In this document: positions 11,826 through 23,502 of the stretch, piece by piece
Numbering within the stretch: the stretch's first letter is position 1
Layout of the letters: each line of letters opens with the position of its first letter
NCBI GenBank assembly: GCA_000733355.1
Contig: JNVV01000027.1
Coordinates: 82,940-146,939, forward strand
Length of the DNA stretch: 64,000 bases
Source: Falciphora oryzae
Taxonomy: Eukaryota > Ascomycota > Sordariomycetes > Magnaporthales > Magnaporthaceae
Reading direction: 5' to 3'
Position numbers and translations under genes: made by a program
Notes under the pieces: generated by a model
Seen by the model: the letters and a program-made list of their open reading frames with translations, nothing else
Told to the model about the DNA's origin: nothing
The model's database searches: none

Positions 11826-14800
11826 TCAGCGGCGCGAGCAGCCGCGGGGCTCGAGCTGCCCATCACTTTGACGAAGCCGTCGCCACCGCACGTCACCTGG
11901 CACGTTCAAGTCAACCCTGTCGCCAGGGCACGCCACCGCCTCGCACAGGTCACTGTCAGACTCCCTCAGGCTGCCCTGCGCGACTGCGCCTCCGCAGTAA
12001 CAGCCGGTGCCGCGCTCGACACCAAAAAGCGGAAAGCGTGGGAAGCAAAAGTCGGCGCACGTGTCGAGTGTCATGCGCTTGATGCCTCGGCGCGAGTCGC
12101 CCGTCAGCACCTCGGAAGCTGAGCCGCGCGAGTAGCAGCCGTGCGCCGCGTAGGCGAACGTCACCGTGCTTCGCGCGCTGTAGACGGCCATGTTATCCGT
12201 CGCTCCGCACCATTCGCCCGAGTTTCCGGGGCAGCGGACTCGGTTGCACTGCCCCGCGGCGAGGCGCCGGCTGTCGACGGTCAGGCGGTTGGCGCAGTAG
12301 CACCAGTCACCACCTTGCAGGCCAAAGAAGTCCCATCGGTTGACCAGGCAGGCGGATGCGCACGACGCGATGGTCATGTCCTCTGAGCGCGAGGCCTCGG
12401 TCTGGAGAACGGCTTCCTCCGGATTGGGCTGGTTGTAGCAGCCCAGCATGCGGTACGAGTACCGGACGACAGAGTTCCAGTCGCTCGTGGGGCTGAGACA
12501 ATAGGCGAAACCTGGCCGGAGAACCTCGGAACACGCCGGTGTTCCCGGCAAGTTCCAAGTCGCCAGGGACGGGTTGATCTGTTGGAACAGCGTCATCGGG
12601 ATCGCATTGGGCACCGGCACCAGCTGCTCGCAAGTCTCGCCGCTTTGCGCCACATGCCAACGGCCGCAGTTCCACGTTGTGCCTGGAGCGACCATGGCCC
12701 CGGCAGGCGGTGCCACAACGCTGGGACTCCAGGGGACCCCCCCTGGTCCGTGGCCGCCGCCGCCGCCGCCACCACCACCACCTCCGTTATGTTCGCCACC
12801 CGCCGGGCCGATGCAGATCACCGAGCCGACAACACCATTCATAGTGTGCAGGTTGTCGCAGTCGTCAGCGATCCACTGGTTATACTGCCGCAAGTCCTCC
12901 ACATTATTGGCGCCCTGGATGGAGTCGCACGTGTCCCTTTCCTGAATTTGGTACGTCTCACACTTCAGGGCCAAGCAAAGCTCCTTGCCCTCGGGAATGC
13001 CGTCGCACTTCATGATCTGCAAATGGTGGTTGACGTCGAGGATCGAGGCCGAGCTGACGCTGTGCCTCAACGCGAGGGTGTCGCAGGTGTCGCCCGCCGC
13101 GCTCGTGATGGTCTCCCCAGATACACATAGACCTGGCTCAACCGGGTCAGACGATATCGGCGGCGGCTGCGGCTCAGCCGGGAAGGTGCCCAGGCCACAC
13201 TGGTCGTTGATGCGCTTGAGCGTGCGCTGGTAGTGCGTTGAGATCGCATAGATGGAGTAGGGGCTCGCCTGCATCATGCGCAACCGGCTGACATAGCATG
13301 GGTGGCACAGCTCGTCGAGCGGCATCTGCTCAAGCGTCTCGACCAGCGTGAAGCGCGCGATGATATCGGTGCAGTACTCTCCCGAGGCCGTATCTTTATC
13401 GCACGTCTCGCGGTAGCCATAAAGGGCGTAGTTCCCTGCCATGGCCGCCGGCGCACCCTCCTCGAACGACCACCCAGCACAAACTCCGTTTACTCGCCTG
13501 ATATAATTGGAGAGCGAGGTCCCGCACGAGGCTTCACAAACCTCGGAACGGAGCACGTCGTCTTCTATTCCTGGATGGAACCGAGGCCCGGTACTCCATT
13601 CCTTGGTCTCGTCATGGCACATAATGGTTGACGACAAGATAGTCTTGCAGTTGGCTGGAGCCGTGGTGGCATCAAGCATCTCCTTGGTGAACAGCTGGTA
13701 GCCCGCGTGGCTGGCGAGGCCGACACCGGTTTCTGCCAGCGCGGTCCAAGCCATCGCTGATGACACGCGCTCTTCGTCACTGGTTTCACCGACGCTAACA
13801 GCCGAGTCAGCATCCAGGGGCGCCTCGTTCAGCGGTGTGACCAGCCTCCTGTTTCCAACACTGTTAATGTTATAGATGGAGATGTAACTCTGTTCGACAG
13901 CGAGCCCGTCAGTGCTTCCGTCGACGTCGCCACGGGTGAACAGCCCTGTGTTTAGGACCTGCAGTCCCTGCGAGTTGGCGATCCTCACACCCCATGGATT
14001 CGCGGCGGCGTCAACCTCCGGGTCGCCGGGCAGTGGCAGCGTATCGACCAGGTCCGCTACGAGCTGCGCGGGGATCTTCGATATGGGTGCCTCTGTTTGC
14101 AGTTGGCCTGCCACCAAGTTTTCCGCGCCCGCGATGGCATATTGGTACAGCAGGCTGTGCTCTGACGAGGTGCCCCAGAGCCAGGTAGGACCTTTGCTCT
14201 CGATCAAGACGCCCCTTGCTGAGGTAACGGCCTTGTCGCCTGCCCAGAAGCCGACGTTCTCCAAGTATACTGACGAACCCTTGGTCAGATGCAGCATCAA
14301 GGCGGCACCTAGGCAGGGCTCTGAAGAGCCCGATTCGCCGTCGCAGCTGCCCGAAACGCGGAACTGTATGTCTGTTCCGTGGCAAATACGTTGTCAGTGC
14401 CAGCATAGGACATATTCAGGGTCGAGATTCACGAATATTCGAAGTCATCTTACCCCACATCGCTGCTGAACCCTGTGAAGACTCGCTTATATCCCATTCC
14501 ATCAGGACGGCGCCCGCCGCCGAGCCACTTGTGGCGATGTTAAGACCCTGGATCTCAACAACGCCACGCGTCCGGTTCGTCGTCCTCTGGCCAGGCACGC
14601 GGCGCGTACCGACGTGGACGACGGCGTGAGGGCTCGTCACGTTGGTGAACTTGGCGCCCTCGGCCACGATTTGCGGGCGGCCGCTGCCGACAAGGCGGGT
14701 TCCAGGGGGCAACCTCACCGTGTCGTGCACGAGGTAGGCGCCTGCCGGCATGTACACCACCGCGCTGAGATTGGCGGCTACGTCGAAGGCGTGGTTCAGC

Positions 14801-17106
14801 GCGGCCGTATTGTCGGTCTTGCCATCGCCAGTCGCTCCTAGTTTGGTTACGTCGAGAATTTGCGTTTGGTGCTGGTCCAAAAACGCATATGTGGGCCGCC
14901 GGCGGTGGAAATAAAAGGGCTGGATTTCGTTACCGCCCAGTTGTGACGACGCGGCCACGAGACTCGCGTTCCGTCGCATGATGCCGCCGGGAATTGGCCC
15001 GCCTTTGAGAATGTGGGGGGCAGACGAGGGCGAGTTGGCGGCTGCTATGGCATCGAAAGCCTTGCCGTAGCCCCATGATGGCAGAGCGATGGTGCCCGAA
15101 CCGCCTGCCAGCATGTTCTGGCCACCAACAGAGTCGCGGATTCCGGTCGCGACATTCTCAAACACAGAGTTGAGCAGCAGCAGCGATGTTGGTGATGAGT
15201 CACTATCAGCACCGGCGGCGGGCCAAAGGGACGTATTTATCCCGACGTCGGTGTTCGCGATCCTCAGGTCGACCAGGGAAAAGGACCCAGATCGCTGCGC
15301 CTCGCCCACACCGGGAGCGCCGGTGGAGGTGGAGGGTGAGGTTCCGTTCTGCCGCTTGACGTGCTGGCTTCCCATGCTTCCTGGGCTCAGGCGGTCACTG
15401 CCCTTTTTGTGTCGGTTCCGTAGCCACGACGCGAAGTTGGTGCTGGTGCTGTTGTACCCGGCGCCGCCGGGTGTTGTGCCGTTGCTCCGTTGCCCCTCCA
15501 GTCCAGCGGGCACATCAGGCCGATCCACGATATCGATGCCGGTGCCGCAGTTGGAGATTGCGATGCGCTGCAAGCTCCAGCCCCAGTCCCACTGCATCTG
15601 CAACGCAGTGCCGCAGCCGTGGAAGAATAGACCGTTGGCAGCGAACTGCTGGTTGGCGACAAGTGCACCGATACGGCCGCCAACAAAGACGAGGTTGCTG
15701 AGGAAGCCACCGACGCCATTCTCGACATAGAGACCGACCTGCGTGTTCTGAATGGCGATAGCGGCCTCGGTGGCGGAGTTGGCAGTGAAGGGCGCCGTGG
15801 AGTTTGTCCTCGTGGTGCTGGCGGTGGCGGTAGCGTCCGGGGGCGCCATGACGAAGCGCACGTTCTCGATGGAGGAGCCCCGGGCGGCTTGCCAGTGCAT
15901 GCCAGCGATGTGGGCGCCACGCGGCGCGGACCGCAGGTCTATCACCAGGTGACGGACGCCGCGCGACTCGGACCTGGCCTTGGCCCTGGCGTCTTGGTGG
16001 TGCCAGCGAGACTCGTCCGCGACAAAGGCCTCGGACGAGATAACCCCTAGCCCCAGAAAACTGGGTGCCGCAATAAGGTGTGGTGGTGAGAGTGGGTTGC
16101 CGACGAGCTCAGTATTGGCCGGCTGCACGATAGTGCTGCTGACGAGATACTCGCCCTCCGGAAAATATATCGTCACGGGGGACGGTGGCTCAAGCAGATC
16201 GGAGGACGAGGAAGATCCACAGACAGCGCATCGTCCGCCGTCGGAGATGGAGGCTTGGATAGCAGCGGTATCATCTGTTCTGCCGTCACCCCTTGCTCCG
16301 TAGTCTTTGACATTCCGGAAAGCTTCGGAGCCCGTGGACGAGCCATCTTCTCGTCTTGAAGACAAATTTTCCATCCAGAAGCTGCTCGGCTCGCTGCGGC
16401 GTCTCATGTCGGACTCCAGCCCTGCGCTCTTACTGCTGTTGCTGACCCTGTCGCCCAAGCCGCTGATGCCGCCAGTCACGTTAACAGGGCCATACAGAAG
16501 GCCAGCGTCCCCTTGCAGGGCCTGGGGCATGCCGTTGGTATCGTTGCCGGTATTCGGCCCAAGCATGGCCAGGAGCTCTTCGACTGTGCTGTCGTATGCA
16601 CCATCACCATCGCCTGCTGCGCGTGTTGTCTCGGCAACAACGCTGGCTGCCTTCGAGAGGTCCTCCGGAATTGAATAGGATTCTGCCTCCCCAAACCCCG
16701 AATTCGAAGGCGATGTGCCGTTCTGGCTCGATTGTCTTCGCACCCGCCGCAGCGCCGGCTCCTCCTCGCCGCCCAGCCGCAGCGGAGGGGCGGCTGTCCG
16801 CTTTCGCTCCAGGTCGGAAGGCGCCGGAGCCGAGCGATACTGGTTTCGGCGCGGGCTCCGCATGATCAGAGCGTTTGCCTTCGCCATGGCCGCCTGAGCT
16901 GAGGCTATGAGCGCGCCGTCGGCATTGCTGTGCGCCACCTGCTTGGGGTGGAGTGCGTTGCGGGGAAGTATCTCGCGGTTCCTGGGAGGCTCCCGCGCAT
17001 CGATCCCATGGACGCAAGAGGTAAAAAGAAGAAGAAGAAGAAGGAGAGCAAACCAAGCCATGATGGATGGTGCTGGATTCCGTGTGTAAAACACGGGCTG
17101 TGCCAT
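11826..17106 (-). CDS. Secreted GH55 glucanase-like protein with LysM and WSC modules
   Basis: Two exons, 17106-14454 and 14371-11826, joined by a clear 81 bp intron (donor GTAAGA, branch CTGAC, acceptor ACAG); phases agree. The product is 1,732 aa, or 1,717 aa if translation starts at the second ATG at 17061, which gives the cleaner signal peptide (Leu-rich, ending TSCVHG). The two half-repeats typical of GH55 exo-beta-1,3-glucanases are present: FRNVKDYGARGDGRTDD near 16,320 and DVTKLGATGDGKTDN near 14,850; both belong to the pectate-lyase-like beta-helix. Past the helix come three Cys-rich LysM-like modules (about 13,130-12,497), a Gly-rich linker near 12,770, and two WSC modules (about 12,460-12,190 and 12,150-11,870). 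LysM binds chitin or GlcNAc oligomers and WSC binds wall glycans, so the protein probably acts on or anchors to fungal wall. I cannot judge catalytic residues by eye. It is divergent from the chitinase gene. Confidence 0.85.
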
Positions 17107-18368
17107 CTTTCGGGGCACTCTGGTGGCAGTGAATGTGGTGTCTACGATGGGAAACAAGAAGGAGAAGAAGCAGACATAAACTTGCCCACGGACTCGAGTT
17201 CTTCGAGCTGGCAATGTTTTCCGTTGGGGGAGCTCAGAGCTGGACAGACCCAGTAACCCCTCCCTCCATTTTCGTTTGCTTGGGCCTTTGATGCTGCCTG
17301 GCCTCCATAGGAGCAGGCGTATATGGTCCACTCCGAGAGACTTGTGAGTTGCAGCCTCTAGCCGGGCTCGCCCTCGGTACGTACCCAGAGGCCCCGGGTC
17401 TCCACGCATGCCTCAGCGGTCTTGTTTTGGTCACGCTCGCTGCTTGGGCTTGGCTTTTCGGCCGCATCATATCTGGGCTGCCTACGAAGGGGCGGGAAAA
17501 AAATCTAGGACCGAAGCCCCCAGGTCCACCACTGCGAGGAATTGTAATACCTAACGTGCTCCGGCGGATCCTTGGAGGAGACTCCAACCCTCTTTGCGTG
17601 GCACACGCTGCGCACCAACAACCACCTTGGCTCGTCTTGGCTGAGGCTAAGCAGGAGAACGTCGTCCCCTAGCAGCCCCGGTCGGTAACATGGACCATGC
17701 ATACGTGATTTGCAGGCCTGCAAACAAGAATCACGGGCTTCGTTAATCCCGGTTTGTTGCATATTGCAGCTACTAATTTCCTCATATCTAACGACACTGG
17801 CGGTACCCACAACACACGTCGCTTGCATGCTTCCAGAGCCACCGTTCCCCACCACTACAATGGCATGGCTCAGGATGTCGTCCTTGTGCTGGATCCGATA
17901 CTGACCGGTAGGAGGGACGGGCAAGCAGGGAGGCCGCGATTGCGGCCAGTCTTGTTCGGTATTGCAAGGCATGCCTCATATTTGTTACCTCGCGGGTCTG
18001 GTCTTTCACAGGTGCTTGGCGACTACCATGGACGCCATGGTTGCCCCCTTTTTTTTTGCCTTCCTTCTTCTCGCCATCGCTTGTCCCTCCCCTCCTCGTC
18101 CGTTGGCGAGCTCGCTGTTTTTGTGCTGTCTAACGGCTCCCCTCTTTCTTCGCTTCAAGCACTCTTTACATAGAGTTCGTCATACATATTCATTTCCCCT
18201 TTCCCTCCATCGCCAGGCACCGGAGCTGGCACTGCTGGAACTGAGCAGTCACTTTTCTCTCCAGCTGCTCTGGCCCTGCGCAGCCTCCGGCCATTTTCGT
18301 TCCTTCTGCGTCCGCCTTCCACAACGAGGCCCCTTTGGTGGCCGACACGCCCGTCGGGGCTTCTTGGC
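17107..18368. promoter_or_regulatory. Shared upstream region of the GH55-LysM-WSC and chitinase genes
   Basis: This 1.26 kb separates two divergent start codons, so both promoters must lie here. The last 300 bases before the chitinase ATG are strongly C/T-rich, a common pattern around transcription starts in filamentous fungi. I see no gene of its own; the open frames are short and overlap on both strands. Confidence 0.45.
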
Positions 18369-21300
18369 ATGTTGGCCATGACCATGCTGGCTGTCTTTCT
18401 GTTTGCAGGCCTGGCTGCTGCCCAGGACTGCAGCGCGACCAAACTTTGTGCTACGGGGTGTTGTTCGAAGTTTGGCTTTTGCGGAACCTCTCCAGAACAC
18501 TGCGGCGACGGGTGCCAGTCTACCTGCGACTACGAGCCGGTGCTGGGGTGTGATGCAAACAAGCCTTGCGCTGGCGGAGAGTGAGTGCCCCTGCACGCTG
18601 AGCTACACCCTGATCCGGCGCCTGGATGCGTGATAACCCCATGGACTCTCCTCTTAGGTGCTGCAACAAGCACGGCTCCTGCGGCTACGGGCCGGACTAC
18701 TGTGCTGCCGACACCTGCGTCGGCAACTGCAACGCAAAGTCAGACTGCGATCCGGGTTACGGGCCGGAATGGGCTAAAAGCCCCAAATGCGTTCTCAACG
18801 TCTGCTGCTCCAAATGGGGATATTGCGGAACGACCCCTGAATTTTGTGGTGACACTAAGGTTAAGCGGCCGTCCTGCCCCGTCATCAACCAAGTTATCAA
18901 CCATGTGGTAGGGTATTACGAGGGCTGGGCGGCCAGACGGTCCTGCGACCAGTTCTTCCCCGAGGATATTCCGCTCGGGGTTTACACTCATATCAACTTC
19001 GCCTTCGCCGGCATCGACCCCAACACGTTCGAAATCGTGCCAGACCATCCAGACGACCGCGCGCTGTACAAGCGCCTCACTGATCTAAAGGAAAAGGACC
19101 GGCGCCTCAAGGTTTATATCGCCATTGGCGGTTGGGCTTTTAACGACCCGGGCCCGACAGCTACACTATTCAGCCAACTCGCAGCCTCGGATGAGAAGCA
19201 GGCTGCTTTTTTCAAGTCAGTCGTTTCCTTCCTGGACACGTATAACTTTGATGGCATCGATATCGATTGGGAGTACCCAGTTGATAAGTATCGCGGCGGG
19301 AGCCCACAAGATTTTGAAAATTTCCCGCGCTTCATGTCCAGGCTCGCAAAGGCCCTTGACTCGACCAGTCGGAATGGGCTCACCATGGCAGTCCCCGTTG
19401 CGTTCTGGTACCTACGGCATTTCGACCTCGTCAAGCTGCAGGATTCGGTCCAATACTTCAACATGATGTCGTATGATCTCCATGGAGGCTGGGACGAGGG
19501 TAGCAAGTGGATGGGCGCCTACCTTAACTCGCACACCAACCTGATCGAAATCACCGAATATTTTGATCTCCTGTGGCGCAACGATATTGCGCCGAGCAAG
19601 GTTGTCATGGGCCTGGGATTCTACTCACGAGCCTTCAAGGCCGCCAGCACCTCGTGCACCGCGCCGGGCTGCCCCTGGAGCAGCGTGGGCGACAAGGGTC
19701 CTTGCACCAACGAGTTTGGCACCATTAGCAACGCCGAGGTTGCGAGGATCCGAAACGGAGGCGGGGCCGATGTCTCGCTCGATCGGGCCGCTGGCGTCAA
19801 GATCCTCAAACGCGGGGTCGACTGGATCACCTACGACGATGAGGAGTCGTTCATGATCAAGACCGACTTTGCGCGATCGCAGTGCCTGGGCGGCGTCATG
19901 GTCTGGGCCCTTAGCCTGGACGAAAAAAGCGGCGAGACGTCCAAGCAGCTGCAGAGGGCTACCGGGCTTAGGACGCGGTCCGGGGAGCAGCAGGGAGACA
20001 CGGGGGATGACGACGATACGCTCGGCAATGTCTACACGGACACGTGCCGGTGGACCGAGTGCGGGGGCGGGTGCGGGTCGGGCTGGGTGTCCATCCCCCG
20101 CTCTGATCCGGACGGCAACGGCGAGGCCATGATGGACAGTACCGAGTGTCGGTCCGGGCTGAGCCGTATCTTTTGCTGTCCGGCAAAGTCCAACGTTCAG
20201 CCTGTCTGCGGAGTAAGTGACATCCAACCCAGCCTGGGGTATCGTTTCTACCCCGTTCAAAGATAAAAAGCTAACCCAAAGTAACGTGCCGTAGTGGTGG
20301 GATTTTTGGAACGGCGCCTGTGGCGGGTCTAGGGGCAGTCGCTGTTTAGACCCCGATGCGGAGCACTCGATACGCCTTAGAGTGCTGGAATGGGCCGAGG
20401 TTGGCAGCTATTCGGGAGCATGCCACAAGCCCTCTTCGTACCAGGTTGCCTGCTGCTCCGTCTCGCTCGAGGTTGACGGTACCACGGGCCCGGAGCGCTT
20501 AAGATACGTTGATTCGATGCAGCCCTATGGGCGGTGCGATTGGCGCGGCACGTCCTCGTTTTGCGGCCACGGCGTTGATTACGATTCCTGCAACGATTAT
20601 AATATGCGCGTGTGGACCGAGGTGCTCGCGACAGGTGGCAGCGGCGCAGCCATGTGCTGGCGGCGCGAATCGTTCGGGCGGATGACCAGGGTTCCTCGCG
20701 CCTACTGCTGCTCGCCGCCTGCCGAGACGCTGTCGTGGGGCACCTGCACTCACTTCGAAGGGACTCCGGACAGCAATGGGTTCTGTTCGCCCACCTGTCC
20801 CTCCAACTATCCAGTGCGGGTAGCCATGGACACGGTCAAGAACGATCAGTGCCGCTCCGGCGCGTCCTGGTTCTACTGCTGTTCGCCAATCAACTGGCGG
20901 CACAAGTCGGCCCAGGAGGTCGAGAATGACTTCCGCGCCGCGCTCAGAACCATTCTCGTGAATCAAGGCCGGCCGTGGGAAGACGCACAACGTCCGTCAC
21001 CATTCTTTTCGGCGGCCTTGGCGAGAGACTCGGGCCCCGGAAGCGACAATGGCACCGTGAACGAGCTGGGGCTGGCGGTCCCGGGCGCTATCGTGCCTCG
21101 GCAGTCGATGGACCCAGACCTGGCGTATAGGATCGCACGCTTTGAGCTGATGGCGCTTGAGGCGCGGAGATTTGACGACATTCTGCGCAGGCAGGTCCTC
21201 GAGGCTGTCTTCAGCACCATCCTCGGGGAGCTGACGATGGCGTGGACAAGCCAACGTATATTCACCCTCGGCACGAGGCAGAGCAAGAGCGCTGCCAACT

Positions 21301-22909
21301 CGGAGGCGCACAACTTCCTGTCCAACCTCAACCGCGAAAACTCGCTGGCGGCCAGTAACCGGCAACCGGACGAGGAGGACGGGTTCTGCTGGCACATTTT
21401 TACTCTGAAACAGGGTAGATTTGGAGATCTGGACGACGGTGGAGTCGACCTTGGACCAAGATTCGACCCTCGGTATGAATACGACTATGTGTTGGGCGGG
21501 CCACCCGATGACTCCGGCCCCGGGGGCAGCGGCGGCAGCACCCGGCGGTCGACGGTGGGTCCAGCGTTGTCACCACAGCTAGGGCAAAGAGGTGATGGCA
21601 GCAGCCAGCAGCAGTCAGGGCTGACTGAGAGGTCACCAGGCAAAAAGGAAGAGCCAGTGGGGGGACAAGGAGGCAAGCAAGAAGAACAATGGAACCAAAC
21701 GGCGGAAGAGAATGAAGACGGCATGGAGTACTCGCGGCTCGAGGAGAGAGCTGACTCATACGGCACGGCGCGCCCCTTTTGGAGCAAAAGGGGCACATCG
21801 AATGCAATCTTGGCAACATCGTCGCCCTATCCCAACGGCGACCAGGGGGACCAGTTGCTCCGTGTCACGGGCAAAACCGAGCGCTTCGATATCAGATACA
21901 CCACCAGGGCAGAGCTCACTGTGTGCCTCCCCCTCCCCCACAAGGTGATAGACGACGCTCCTAAGGGCACGCTTGCTCCTGGACAGATCAAGTGGGTGTC
22001 GGAGCATATCCTCGAGCTCCAGACCATGGCGCGCTTCGTCGACTTTCTCCGCGACAAGGAGCTACCGGAAGTGAAATTCGGTGGCTCGACTGGCCCCAAG
22101 GCATTAGATAGGGTGACGTCGCCGATTATACCCTCGGGTGCAAGCTACGAAAAACCGCTCGAATACATCCACATGAGCCGCTGGGCCGAGTGGGACAAGC
22201 TACGTCTCCGCCACCCTGACGGGCCGCAGTATCTTTCGCCTCTGGATACGATGCTCCAGCAGATGGGGTCGCGGTGGGACGCCGAGGACATGGTCGTGTG
22301 CGACGACGCACTAAACGGCATCAAGGCCCGGCTGTACAAGCTCGTCTTGCCAATAACACCGGCGAAATGGAGCACGTGCTGCAATACCATCGACATCAAC
22401 CACGGTGCGATGGCCCTTATGTGGGTTCAAAAGGTCGGTGGCATGCTCCCGTTCCCGTGAGATTTCATGAGCGTTAGTGCTGATTGCAACATGGAGAAAA
22501 ACCAACAGGTCGCTGCCGTGTTTGACTACTACGACCACCCCACCATCAAGGCGAACCACAAGAGGTCATACGAAAAGGTCAAGAGGCTGCTGCAGCAGTT
22601 CCAGCAGGCATGGGAGGCCGAGACGGGCTTGGTGTTGACGGCCCGTCGATTGCGGACCTATGGAAGGAATACATGACCATGCACATGAGGCGCGTGGTCG
22701 CCTGGGCGAACAAGTGGATCGAGCTGAGCATCCTGCCCAAGGTGTCCGTGTACAACCAGTGGTGCCAAGCGCCCAAGATGACGGGGCAGGCCGAGATCGA
22801 CAGGGAGGTCAGCTGCGGCCTCGGCCGCATGTTTGAGCACTACAGCAACCGTGGCAGCGAGAGAAACAGGGCCAAGCAGCCTAGGTTTGACTTTTCCATC
22901 TTCACCTAA
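18369..22909 (+). CDS. Secreted GH18 chitinase with hevein modules (subgroup C, killer-toxin-like), frame break near the 3' end
   Basis: Hydrolyses beta-1,4-GlcNAc bonds of chitin. Exons are 18369-18580, 18658-20212, 20295-22433 and 22509-22909; the first two introns are clear (GTGAGT and GTAAGT donors, phases match). The third (22434-22508) removes the in-frame TGA at 22458 and has a CTGAT branch and CAACAG acceptor, but a weak GTCGGT donor. The signal peptide (MLAMTMLAVFLFAGLAAA) is followed by two or three hevein-like CBM18 modules with CCSKFGFCG, CCNKHGSCG and CCSKWGYCG. The GH18 domain runs from about 18,905 to 19,970, with YIAIGGW, the catalytic DGIDIDWEYP (19,252-19,281; acid Glu present) and MSYDLHG. 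A long Cys-rich C-terminal half follows, as in chitinases similar to the alpha/beta subunit of yeast killer toxin. Near 22,620-22,640 the frame changes by one base, between QQAWEAETG and GPSIADLWKEYM, with no intron to explain it. If the third intron is not used, the protein ends at 22,460 with 1,310 aa. Confidence 0.87.
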
Positions 22910-23502
22910 GGGGCGGGCTTCAAATACAACCGGCTGACAAAAGTACCGCTCACTTTTCAATATTCCACCCACGGCCGAAATCTACCCTGTATTTCAACGC
23001 AAGCCTGCACAATCAATTCTGTTTCAATTAATACGAAAATTTGGGATATAGAAAAACAGTGGCAGCAAATTCTGTGGGTATTTTTTCCACTATTTTACGT
23101 ACCACTCTCCCGCATTTGCGTTGGTAGGGTTGATGAGAACGCGTCGCGGGATTGCGGGGCCAAAAAAAATCGAAGCGATACTTTTGTCTTCCCACTGTAG
23201 GTAGGAGATGGAGAAAGGAATCACCCTAAGCTGCAATCTGTTTGCATTGGTGGGTCGAGCCTAAATATGCCCGCCGGGGTCCCTCCGAGAGTAGGAGATG
23301 GGGCACTTTGTTTGAGGAATTTGGGTTGCCTTTTTTATATATTTTTTTTTCCTTCTTTTTTTCTTTGGATATCATATGCGTCGCTCACCACCCTCCACCT
23401 CTATCGCACACGATGCACGTGTATCCTCACTTATCTCTGCAACTCCTCCCGCTTGATTGCTTTCATCATAACCCAACAAATCGGCCTCATAAGCTCGCGT
23501 CT
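22910..23502. other. Convergent 3' intergenic spacer
   Basis: AT-richer DNA between the chitinase 3' end (plus) and the coiled-coil protein 3' end (minus), with T-runs near 23,330-23,360. No gene seen. Confidence 0.5.
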
